Positions 9,143 to 15,832 of a stretch of DNA of 21,868 nt are shown here, one piece after another. A program made the translations under genes and the position numbers. Origin of the DNA: a virus. Below the pieces are notes generated by a model. It ran no database searches. It had not been told where the DNA came from and was given only the letters and a program-made list of their open reading frames with translations. The first letter of the stretch is position 1. Every line of letters starts with the position of its first letter. Location of the stretch: the IMG/VR virus record IMGVR_UViG_3300025128_000393, positions 1 through 21,868 of that record. One strand, written 5' to 3'.

Positions 9143-10440
9143 TATGCTACCTTACCTTCATTTCGTTTCATTAAATCATACATTCGTTGTGCTCCTTTTT
9201 TTATATTACCGTCTCCTGCACCTCTTACTGCATCAGCGGTCATTACAAATTCGTTTTTAGATAACATCGCTGGAACATCATCTGCTTTTTCTTTTACACC
9301 AACTGGAACAAAACCACCTTTATCTCTGTAGTCTCTTTCCATAACACCAGCTCTGTTTCTTTTCATTTTACCCATAGGCATATCCATGATACCACCACCA
9401 AATGCTTTAGCTCTTTTCTTTTTTAATTTTTTCTTTTTTGGTTTTTTAGTTTGGGGAGTATTAAATTCTAAAAAATCTTCCATACTATCATAAAGATCTA
9501 TATGTCTAATTGGACTACCATCTTCATGATAACCATGAAAACCTTCATAAGGACCTTCCATACCATAATTTCCATTTCCTTTTGGACCACCACTAGCATA
9601 CCCAATTCTTCCGCCCATAGCTTTTCTATTTAATTGTCTCAAATATCTTTGATAATCTTCATCAGTATCAAAGTCACTTCTTCTTAATTTACCTATATCA
9701 GATGGTAATACTCCACCACCTTTTTTAGGTATTGCACCAGCTTCATCTGATACAAACTTTTGTTTTACATTTTCTTTATTCATAGCTAGTGATCCTTCTT
9801 GTAAATCAACTCTGCCACCTTTAGCTGCAACAAAATTTCTAGGTGTTAAGAATCTATAATTCTTATCAAACATTTGTTGTTGACTTAAATCGCCACTTCT
9901 ATATTTATTTAGATCAGCTCTTATTTGATCAAAGCCAATACCTTTACCTCTGTAAACATCTTGTGCTAATTCTTTTGCTTCTTCTTCTGATGCACCTTTA
10001 GATGTAAAGTATCCTATTAAACCTCCTGCACCTAACATTTTACCTAAGCCCGTTATACCCATAGACCCACCACCTTTAGTTAAACCTAGTTTACCTAAAA
10101 GTCCTGCTGTTTTAGTAAATCCTGTTTCACCTAAAAAAGAAGGCATACCTGCTGCTCTAACTCCTGGTATAATACTTCCAAATAAACTTGACTTTAAACC
10201 ACCTAAGCCGCCACTCATTATCTTAGGGCCAAGATAACTAGCACCTAATCCTAATATAGCAGCTCTACCTATTGGACTTTTAACAACTTGTTTAGCAACG
10301 CCAGCAACTTTTTTTAAACCTTTACCTATACCTTTAACTAGTTTACCTAAAAAATAACCTTGTCTTGGCATAACATTTGTTATTCCACCTGATGCACGTA
10401 GTTGTCTTCTAATGTGAGCTCTTGTTATCATATATGTCAA
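9142..10440 (-). CDS. Putative virion protein with conserved C-terminal NEFVMTADAVRGAG domain
   Basis: This 432-aa protein begins with a basic amphipathic region (LVKGIGKGLKKVAGVAKQVV, near residues 32-52) and a Gly/Leu-rich hydrophobic stretch to about residue 155. A charged middle follows, with a lysine-rich run near 330-345 (KKPKKKKLKKKRAK). Residues about 386-432 carry DDVPAMLSKNEFVMTADAVR and a helical tail, a C-terminal motif I recognise from many marine phage structural proteins; its function is unknown. The frame opens with TTG at 10440, but the ATG at 10431 three codons later is an equally plausible start; neither has a clear SD. It is the first gene after the 76-bp structured gap and opens the internal-protein series 432-301-458-1461. 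A membrane-interacting ejection or tail-core role is inferred. Confidence 0.7.
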   Translation of the reverse strand: MTYMITRAHIRRQLRASGGITNVMPRQGYFLGKLVKGIGKGLKKVAGVAKQVVKSPIGRAAILGLGASYLGPKIMSGGLGGLKSSLFGSIIPGVRAAGMPSFLGETGFTKTAGLLGKLGLTKGGGSMGITGLGKMLGAGGLIGYFTSKGASEEEAKELAQDVYRGKGIGFDQIRADLNKYRSGDLSQQQMFDKNYRFLTPRNFVAAKGGRVDLQEGSLAMNKENVKQKFVSDEAGAIPKKGGGVLPSDIGKLRRSDFDTDEDYQRYLRQLNRKAMGGRIGYASGGPKGNGNYGMEGPYEGFHGYHEDGSPIRHIDLYDSMEDFLEFNTPQTKKPKKKKLKKKRAKAFGGGIMDMPMGKMKRNRAGVMERDYRDKGGFVPVGVKEKADDVPAMLSKNEFVMTADAVRGAGDGNIKKGAQRMYDLMKRNEGKVA

Positions 10441-10516
10441 TTGTTTTATTATATTATTTTGGCAGGGATTGCACCTGAATTTACATTAATACTTGTTTTT
10501 CACAAGTAAATCAAGA
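10441..10516 (-). other. Structured 76-bp intergenic segment, tRNA-3'-half-like
   Basis: This is the longest non-coding gap inside the minus-strand block. On the minus strand a 6-bp hairpin with a 7-nt loop (TACTTG 10508-10503 paired with CAAGTA 10495-10490) is followed by a second small hairpin (CAGG 10477-10474, loop TGCAATC, CCTG 10466-10463). Spacing and loop sizes resemble an anticodon arm and T arm. However, no D arm or pairing acceptor stem is visible, and the 7-nt loop TGAAAAA lacks the U at position 33. It is therefore not a functional tRNA gene as I read it. It could be a tRNA-derived attachment core, a degenerate tRNA, or an RNA processing or regulatory element. A TATAAT hexamer (10453-10448) lies just before the 432-aa gene but has no good -35 partner. 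Confidence 0.4.
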
Positions 10517-10858
10517 CTATGTTGTAACCTCTCTAGGCTTGATTTCTAAAGCCGAAAGCACAACATGTAGTCTATTTGCAGTAGCTGCAGTCACTTTTAT
10601 TACTTCACTTTCTTGAGCAATTAAAGGTGCTGATAGTAATTCTGTAGTGGCATTTGCCGATATTGATTTTGTCTTAAAAAGACTAAATACGTTATCAGAA
10701 GTATCAGTTAAAGTCACAGTAATTGTATCAGCATTACCTGAATCTTCAGATACCAATATTGATTTAATAACAGCAGTAGAAAAAGAAGGCACTGTATATA
10801 GTGTTGTTGCACTAGTGCTTGTTAAATCTGCTTTTTTATTTACGAAACTATTTGCCAT
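10517..10858 (-). CDS. Small beta-rich virion protein
   Basis: This 113-aa protein is rich in Thr, Ser and Val, with alternating hydrophobic patterns typical of a beta-sandwich. The core includes AVIKSILVSEDSGNADTITV. Proteins with this pattern are common in cyanophage and pelagiphage structural modules and are usually annotated only as hypothetical or virion proteins; a decoration or tail-surface role is plausible but unproven. Its ATG shares one base with the stop of the upstream 54-aa gene (TAATG), so it is probably coupled to it. It ends at a TAG (10519-10517) just before the structured gap. The fold resemblance to the partial protein at the right edge (both short, Thr/Asp-rich, beta-type) is my impression only. 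Confidence 0.78.
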   Translation of the reverse strand: MANSFVNKKADLTSTSATTLYTVPSFSTAVIKSILVSEDSGNADTITVTLTDTSDNVFSLFKTKSISANATTELLSAPLIAQESEVIKVTAATANRLHVVLSALEIKPREVTT

Positions 10859-11022
10859 TATGCTAAAAAGAAAGCCTCCGCTTCTGACTCATCTTTCAAA
10901 TCTTTTTGATAAGATGTGTTTAATTTTTGTACAATACTATCAACGTCTCTAACAAACGATTGTTGTATTTGTTGATCGTATTCTCTATTTGGTTGTGTTA
11001 ATGATTGTACTATTCTAGCCAT
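10858..11022 (-). CDS. Conserved 54-aa phage protein
   Basis: A 54-codon frame exactly fills the gap between the 714-aa and 113-aa genes. It begins MARIVQSLTQPNREYDQQIQ, continues with a charged amphipathic helix containing FVRDVDSIVQKLN and ends EAFFLA. It overlaps both neighbours by TAATG junctions (upstream stop 11024-11022, own stop 10860-10858). The start motif SLTQPNREYDQQ and the RDVD..VQ.LN..YQKDL pattern match a small conserved protein I recall from marine cyanophages and pelagiphages; its function is not known to me. It is predicted soluble, helical and acidic at the C-terminus. Precise fit, coupling on both sides and the recognisable sequence make it a real gene despite its size. 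Position between tail proteins suggests an assembly or tail-associated role. Confidence 0.85.
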   Translation of the reverse strand: MARIVQSLTQPNREYDQQIQQSFVRDVDSIVQKLNTSYQKDLKDESEAEAFFLA

Positions 11023-13166
11023 TATCTTCTTCCATCCGGTTGTACATCCAATCTAAAAGTACCAAGTTTCCAGTGTTGAGTAACACCAGTGTTATCTACT
11101 TTTAAAGATATAGCTCTTGCTCTAGCACGAGTGTCTATTTTAGTGGTAGTTGTTGAAGATGTAAAAGGTCCTAAAGATGAACTTGCTTGTGCATCTGTTG
11201 GATAATTTTTTAAATTTAATGTAATTCTTGCATTTCCTGTTTGTGTTAAAAAGTCAGGTATAACTCTTCTTATTTTCATCATAAATTCTCCATCCCCTTG
11301 TTGTGGAATAGGTGATTGACCAATATCAAAATCTCCTGATTCAATACTAGCTTGAATAGCAGTTGTTGCGCCTGCTTTAATTTGATTAGTTCCAGTTTCA
11401 TGTTCATAATAAGTTGTACAACCATCAGTGTTTCCAACTGTTGCATCACTTGTAGAGCTTGAATCATATTCAGTACCGTGTGGTTTACCAAATATAGCTG
11501 AGTCTGCCCAAGTAGATCTGGCTAATGAACCTATAGTCCATATAGGCCGCTGACCGCCTGAGTCCATGTAATTATATGTAACATTCCTAGAATTAGATGT
11601 AGCACCACTTCCTGGGTAAAACCAACTTACTTCACCAAACAAATTATTTAATCCTGCATAAATATGTTGTCTAGGCACATCTGCTAAACCATCATAAACA
11701 AAATCTTCAACTAAACATGGTAGTGATTGTAGTTGTCCAGTGTATCTAAAAAAACCATTTTCTGACATCCAATATGCAGAACCATCAACCTCAACTGCTG
11801 CGTTCTGTCCGATTAACCCACAGTTAGTTCCAACTTGTTGAAACGAGAAAGTAAATGGTGGACCAACAAATCTCATAATAAACAACGCTGTATCAGTCCA
11901 AATATAAATTGCATCACGACCTCTAATTGCTCCAACAATTCTTGTACCATCTGCAAGTCTTTGTGTACCCGCAGTGTTAATTGAAGTTGGAGTCCAATCA
12001 GTTAATGATTCTTGATCTGACCATCTAATATACATATCGTCTTGTGTAGAAGTTGTTCCAATAGTCGTTTCTGATCCAAAAGAAATTAAGTGTCTGTCTG
12101 GTGTAGAAACTAAAGTAAATTGTGATGCAGTAGGACAACCACTTATAAGTGTTGCTCTAGTAGAAGTTGCACCTGTTGCATTAGAGTTCCATTCAAAACT
12201 TGAACCGTCTGCAATAGTTGCAATAAGTTTATTACCAAAATTATCTAACGACCACATACCAGGAGCTGTTACAATGTCACCTGTTTGTGATGCACCCCAT
12301 TTAGTATAGTCTGATGCATTAGTTACAGTAGCTGCATCACTGTGCGATGCTGCTGTTGTGTTATCTGATCCTCTAGTTAAACCTGATAAAGTTCCTGTAC
12401 CAGTTGTATTTGTTGTATAAGCAATTCTTTCATCGTCGATTACAACAGTTCCTGATGCAGGAAATCCGTTTGAGTCATCAAGAACAATACTTGTTGAACC
12501 TGAAGTTAAAGCTCCATCTAAAGTAGATGTAACTGCACCCAATGCAGTACCACCCCATAATCCAAGACCCCAACCAGCAGCTGACTCTTCAACTGCAGGT
12601 CCAATTGAATAGTAGTGTTGAACTCTTATTCCACCAGATGTTGAAGCACCTGATCCCGATTCATTCGACCCCATTTCAATTGTAATTGTTGTTGAAGTAG
12701 GGACGGTTGCAACCATGAATACTTTATCATCAAAATCACCAGAACTAAAATTAGAATTAGTAATAGCGGTAAAATTATCTAACTTAATAATATCGTATTG
12801 ATTAATGTTATGAGCAGATGCAAACGTAATCGTAACTGTAGCGTCACCGTTTGTTGTTGTAAATGCGTTTGTTAATGTTGTTGTAGCTTTAATAGGAGTA
12901 ATGTCATAAAATGCACCTCCTGAATATACATATAAAATTCTGTTTGTACCTAATGCTGAATATTTAATACCATCTGAATTAACAAATTGGTGCATAGCAG
13001 TTGTTCTGCCAGTTAAAGTAATATCTCCTAACTGTGCCCAACCACCTATTTTTTCAGGTGAACCATATCTAAATCTTATATTATCACCATCAACCCATTG
13101 GCCTTCGCCACCTGTTGCTGTAACTTGTTTATTAATCCCAGGTTGAAATCTTAATTTTTGTAGCAT
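11022..13166 (-). CDS. P22 gp10-like tail / packaged-DNA stabilisation protein
   Basis: This 714-aa protein starts with FQPGINKQVT, then EGQWVDGDNIRFRYGSPEKI and GGW. This N-terminal signature is typical of a broad phage family annotated as packaged-DNA stabilisation or tail accessory protein, related in role to P22 gp10. Such proteins sit under the portal and close the channel of short-tailed phages. Residues about 85-290 contain Thr/Ser-rich beta segments that look inserted (TTLTNAFTTTNGDATVTITF; a repetitive region with SGSTSIVLDDSNGFPASGTV). Beyond about 300 the sequence suggests a beta-propeller-like fold with repeated W/G-rich blades (MYIRWSDQESLTDW, DAIYIWTDTALFIM, YWMSENGFFRYTG). The ATG at 13166 lies 15 bp after the preceding gene. 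The tail role is well supported by the N-terminus; exact equivalence to gp10 is inferred. Confidence 0.85.
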   Translation of the reverse strand: MLQKLRFQPGINKQVTATGGEGQWVDGDNIRFRYGSPEKIGGWAQLGDITLTGRTTAMHQFVNSDGIKYSALGTNRILYVYSGGAFYDITPIKATTTLTNAFTTTNGDATVTITFASAHNINQYDIIKLDNFTAITNSNFSSGDFDDKVFMVATVPTSTTITIEMGSNESGSGASTSGGIRVQHYYSIGPAVEESAAGWGLGLWGGTALGAVTSTLDGALTSGSTSIVLDDSNGFPASGTVVIDDERIAYTTNTTGTGTLSGLTRGSDNTTAASHSDAATVTNASDYTKWGASQTGDIVTAPGMWSLDNFGNKLIATIADGSSFEWNSNATGATSTRATLISGCPTASQFTLVSTPDRHLISFGSETTIGTTSTQDDMYIRWSDQESLTDWTPTSINTAGTQRLADGTRIVGAIRGRDAIYIWTDTALFIMRFVGPPFTFSFQQVGTNCGLIGQNAAVEVDGSAYWMSENGFFRYTGQLQSLPCLVEDFVYDGLADVPRQHIYAGLNNLFGEVSWFYPGSGATSNSRNVTYNYMDSGGQRPIWTIGSLARSTWADSAIFGKPHGTEYDSSSTSDATVGNTDGCTTYYEHETGTNQIKAGATTAIQASIESGDFDIGQSPIPQQGDGEFMMKIRRVIPDFLTQTGNARITLNLKNYPTDAQASSSLGPFTSSTTTTKIDTRARARAISLKVDNTGVTQHWKLGTFRLDVQPDGRR

Positions 13167-13181
13167 ATTAAACTCTATTTA

Positions 13182-13700
13182 TTATGCGGATACCCAAGCT
13201 GTACCATTCCAATCGTAAATTGTTGGTGTTTCCGCGTTGTCGTTTGATTTTATTGCCTCCCAACCTTTAGTATTATCAGAATTATATTTAGTTTCATTCC
13301 AAGCAGTTATGTATCCCCATACAGGTGGATCTTCGCCATCATCAATTACTGATGGATAAGTTATTGGTGCTTTCCAATCATCACTACCATCTAGTGACCA
13401 TGAAGCATAAGGTTGTGGGCATATAAATTTGTCTTTTGATGCATCGTATCTATATCCAATACCTGCATACTGTTTTCTAAAACTATTACTATAAGAAGTT
13501 TGTTTAAATTCTGTATTTGGTTTTTTAAAAAAATTTTTACACCATGTTTCTCCATCAACATGGCAATCATTATTTCCTAATGTGCCACCTCCTGCTGATA
13601 TATCATCTGCTACAACTGTAACTTGTTTAACTATTAAATGGGTATCAGATGTAAATCCTGTTGGATCTGTTTTTGACTCTAATTCTGCAAAGTGTGCCAT
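13182..13700 (-). CDS. Conserved virion-associated protein (cyanophage/pelagiphage type)
   Basis: This 172-aa protein begins MAHFAELE and contains the conserved core FKQTSYSNSFRKQYAGIGYR, then YDASKDKFICPQPYASWSLD and repeated tryptophan-containing short beta strands (WKAPITYP, VWGYITAW, WNGTAWVSA). This pattern is very common in T4-like and T7-like marine cyanophages and pelagiphages, where it is encoded near tail genes and left as hypothetical. Three W-rich repeats near the C-terminus look like small beta-hairpins. The ATG at 13698-13700 follows a good SD (AAGGAGT, 13713-13707), one of the few strong sites in the block. It sits between the oxygenase cassette and the gp10-like tail gene. Identity as a known but uncharacterised family is confident; function is unknown. 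Confidence 0.82.
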   Translation of the reverse strand: MAHFAELESKTDPTGFTSDTHLIVKQVTVVADDISAGGGTLGNNDCHVDGETWCKNFFKKPNTEFKQTSYSNSFRKQYAGIGYRYDASKDKFICPQPYASWSLDGSDDWKAPITYPSVIDDGEDPPVWGYITAWNETKYNSDNTKGWEAIKSNDNAETPTIYDWNGTAWVSA

Positions 13701-13706
13701 ATTTTT

Positions 13707-13713
13707 ACTCCTT
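13707..13713 (-). promoter_or_regulatory. Ribosome binding site of the 172-aa gene
   Basis: The minus strand reads AAGGAGT six nucleotides before the ATG at 13700. It contrasts with the AT-only leaders of the 160- and 210-aa oxygenase genes upstream and marks a return to efficient initiation for structural genes. Confidence 0.65.
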
Positions 13714-13737
13714 AATGTAGTAAGAATATCATATATA

Positions 13738-14373
13738 TTACTTTTTAGATACTGTAAACCCTTTGTACCATTCAGGTAAACCTAGAAATGGTCTTTTATC
13801 AAACTCATTTTCTTTAGCTATTTTAGATCCTTTACGATTATAATGTAGAAACACCTGTCCGCAATCTTTTCCTTCAAATTCTTCTCGCCAATGTTCTAAA
13901 TCACAGCCAGAATAAATTAACATATCTCCTGGTCCTAAATCTATTTTAATACCAGCTTGACCTCTTTTGCCTGTTGGGTCTAAATATATTGGCCATGGGT
14001 CACCACCTAAGTTTAATGTAGTGGATATTTCACATGAATATCTGTCTTTGTGTCTAGCTAAAACATCTCCTTTTTTATAAATTCTTGCATAAGAATAGGT
14101 TTCAGATAATTTCATACCTGTATGTTTTTCCATTACAGGCTTTACTTTTTGTAATAAAGTTTCCATAACTATATCTCCATAATGTGCATAAGTATTGGGC
14201 GCTTGTGGATCATTCCATCTTCCCCAATATTCAGTAAAAGGTGAAATATATTTTTGATCAAATAAAAATTTTGCTACTTTTCTTTTATTTAAAAAATAAG
14301 AATAAGCAAAATCTGCTATCTCTTTTGATACAGCTTTTTTTAATACGCTGTATTTATTTTTTTTGAAAGACAT
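13738..14373 (-). CDS. 2OG-Fe(II) oxygenase, phage type (211 aa)
   Basis: This protein has the double-stranded beta-helix signature of 2-oxoglutarate/Fe(II) oxygenases: the iron ligands are H108 and D110 in LARHKDRYSCEISTT, with distal H161 in GCDLEHWREEF. Between them lie GGDPWPIYLD and IDLGPGDMLIYSG, typical of the minor and major sheets. The end of the fold is GQVFLHYN, where many relatives have an arginine that binds 2OG; here no obvious basic residue occupies that place, as in related cyanophage proteins I recall. It couples 2OG decarboxylation to hydroxylation of an unknown substrate. The gene overlaps the 3' end of the fusion gene by 20 nt and precedes the 172-aa virion gene by 37 bp. 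Enzyme family is well supported; the substrate is unknown. Confidence 0.87.
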   Translation of the reverse strand: MSFKKNKYSVLKKAVSKEIADFAYSYFLNKRKVAKFLFDQKYISPFTEYWGRWNDPQAPNTYAHYGDIVMETLLQKVKPVMEKHTGMKLSETYSYARIYKKGDVLARHKDRYSCEISTTLNLGGDPWPIYLDPTGKRGQAGIKIDLGPGDMLIYSGCDLEHWREEFEGKDCGQVFLHYNRKGSKIAKENEFDKRPFLGLPEWYKGFTVSKK

Positions 14374-15832
14374 TTAATGCTCCTTTAGGTATTGCTTGAC
14401 AGTTAAAATGTATAAATCTAAATGGCTCATATCCCATATCTACTACATATTGATGCGGCATATAAGATGGAAAAAATATCATTTTTCCAGGGTTTGCTTC
14501 ATAACTTATTTGATGACTTGCATAAGTTATTTTAGTTGGATATTTTTGAGGTAAAAGATTCATCATATTACCTGGTCTTGGGTCTTCAAACATAGGCTTT
14601 GATGTTTTTTCACTGCCTTTTAAAAAGTAAAAACCAGATATATGTCCATTCCAATGAGTATGTAGTGTATGGTGTCCTCCTCCATCTTTAGCAAATTCTT
14701 GTACCCACATTTCTGTAGTAAATACTTGATATTGAGTTAAATCAAAGCCCATCTCATTTAATAAATTATGAGATGTTGCACCTACATAATTTTGTAATTC
14801 TAAAAAATTAGGATCATCAATTAAAGTGCTTGAATGAAATACGTGACCCATATCTCCTTTATCACCAAATTTTTTATTTCTTTTATTAATATCTTTTTTT
14901 AAATTTTTCTTAGCTTGCTTAATATACTTATCAGATGCTTTATTTAAATCTTTAACAAAACTTGGTTCGTCTGCAAACCATATGGGACACTGAAAATAAT
15001 TTTCTCTGTTTAATTTTTTTGGAAATGCTTTAGCACTTTCACATGATATCTTATCAAACTCTTTTTGAGTCTTTACTTTTCTTGCTTTTTTTTGTTTCTT
15101 TTTCATTACATACACCTCATATGTTTTACCTGTAAGCAAACTTCTATACTCATCGTTAATATAAATTTCCCTCAACGTTTTATTGTTCCAAAACATATGT
15201 TTACTTATGGCACATCCAACCCCCACATTATTACCTATATCCTTGATTTTAATTATTTCAAAATATCTTTCAAATATACTTTTATTGATAGATAAATCAG
15301 AAGAAGAGTGGATTAAAAAACCATCTTTTTTAAGTAATCTAACAGCTTGTTGGCAATATTTTTCCAAAGGCTCAAAGTATATTTCTGCTTCAAGGCAGGT
15401 GATTATATCAAATTTATTGTCTGCTAAAGGTATATTAGTAGCACTGGCATTTAAAAAATTAACATTACTATCTCTTTTTGAGGCATGTTTAATATGGTTT
15501 GGGTTTAAATCTACTCCAAATACAGATTTAAATTTGTAATAATCTTTGTAAAAAGATGCTCCACCACCTTGTCCACACGCTACATCCAATAATTCTATAT
15601 TTTTATTGTTTATATCAATACCTGCTGTTTCTAATAAAACATTGTATAGATTTACTTGATAAGTCCAAGGTTTCCATTTACTAGATAAGTTTAAAGGACC
15701 ATTAGTAGGCATATTATCATCATCTAAATAGCAATAGCCATCATTCATAAACAAAGCAATCCCGAGTATATTAAAATCATCATATCTCTTAATTAGTTCA
15801 AATTCTTTTTTGGTCAGTTTTATCTTTTTCAT
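14354..15832 (-). CDS. Fusion: SAM methyltransferase + 2OG-Fe(II) oxygenase-like domain
   Basis: This 492-aa protein joins two enzymes. Residues about 55-180 are a class I SAM methyltransferase: motif I LLDVACGQGGGASF (81-94), acidic D108 in FGVDLNPNHI, then ATNIPLADNKFDIITCLEAE and LLKKDGFLI. The GGGAS and EAEIYF pattern is closest to small-molecule or lipid methyltransferases of the Methyltransf_11 kind. A lysine-rich linker follows (about 243-260). Residues about 278-482 resemble the TIGR02466-type 2OG-Fe(II) oxygenases: NYFQCPIWF start, H391-T-H393-W-N then SGFYFLKG, FEDPRPGN, GKMIFFPSYMPH with distal H460, and R472 in FRFIHFN. The ATG overlaps the upstream stop by 4 nt. A second in-frame ATG at 15106 has its own SD-like GAGG. 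The fusion and family calls are strong; the substrates are unknown. Confidence 0.86.
   Translation of the reverse strand: MKKIKLTKKEFELIKRYDDFNILGIALFMNDGYCYLDDDNMPTNGPLNLSSKWKPWTYQVNLYNVLLETAGIDINNKNIELLDVACGQGGGASFYKDYYKFKSVFGVDLNPNHIKHASKRDSNVNFLNASATNIPLADNKFDIITCLEAEIYFEPLEKYCQQAVRLLKKDGFLIHSSSDLSINKSIFERYFEIIKIKDIGNNVGVGCAISKHMFWNNKTLREIYINDEYRSLLTGKTYEVYVMKKKQKKARKVKTQKEFDKISCESAKAFPKKLNRENYFQCPIWFADEPSFVKDLNKASDKYIKQAKKNLKKDINKRNKKFGDKGDMGHVFHSSTLIDDPNFLELQNYVGATSHNLLNEMGFDLTQYQVFTTEMWVQEFAKDGGGHHTLHTHWNGHISGFYFLKGSEKTSKPMFEDPRPGNMMNLLPQKYPTKITYASHQISYEANPGKMIFFPSYMPHQYVVDMGYEPFRFIHFNCQAIPKGALNVFQKK
15104..15118 (-). promoter_or_regulatory. Possible internal translation start for the oxygenase half
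   Basis: Within the fusion gene the minus strand reads GAGG (15118-15115), eight nucleotides, then ATG (15106-15104) at residue 243. This sits exactly at the boundary between the methyltransferase domain and the lysine-rich linker. Initiation here would make a free 250-aa oxygenase. The site may be chance, because it also encodes YEVYVM, but its position is striking. Confidence 0.35.

Noticed and set aside
10448-10453. TATAAT hexamer as a promoter -10 element
   Set aside because: No acceptable -35 lies about 17 bp upstream, and such hexamers are expected by chance in this AT-rich DNA.
10441-10516. A complete tRNA gene
   Set aside because: Only anticodon-arm-like and T-arm-like hairpins are seen; D arm, acceptor stem and U33 are missing, so it is reported only as a structured segment.
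11279-11491. Minus-strand 70-codon frame inside the 714-aa tail gene
   Set aside because: Low-complexity out-of-frame shadow with no start signal.
14354-15832. Assembly error or frameshift joining two genes
   Set aside because: The frame is uninterrupted, the linker has normal composition, and both flanking junctions have the overlaps typical of the block; an artefact cannot be fully excluded, but nothing in the sequence suggests one.
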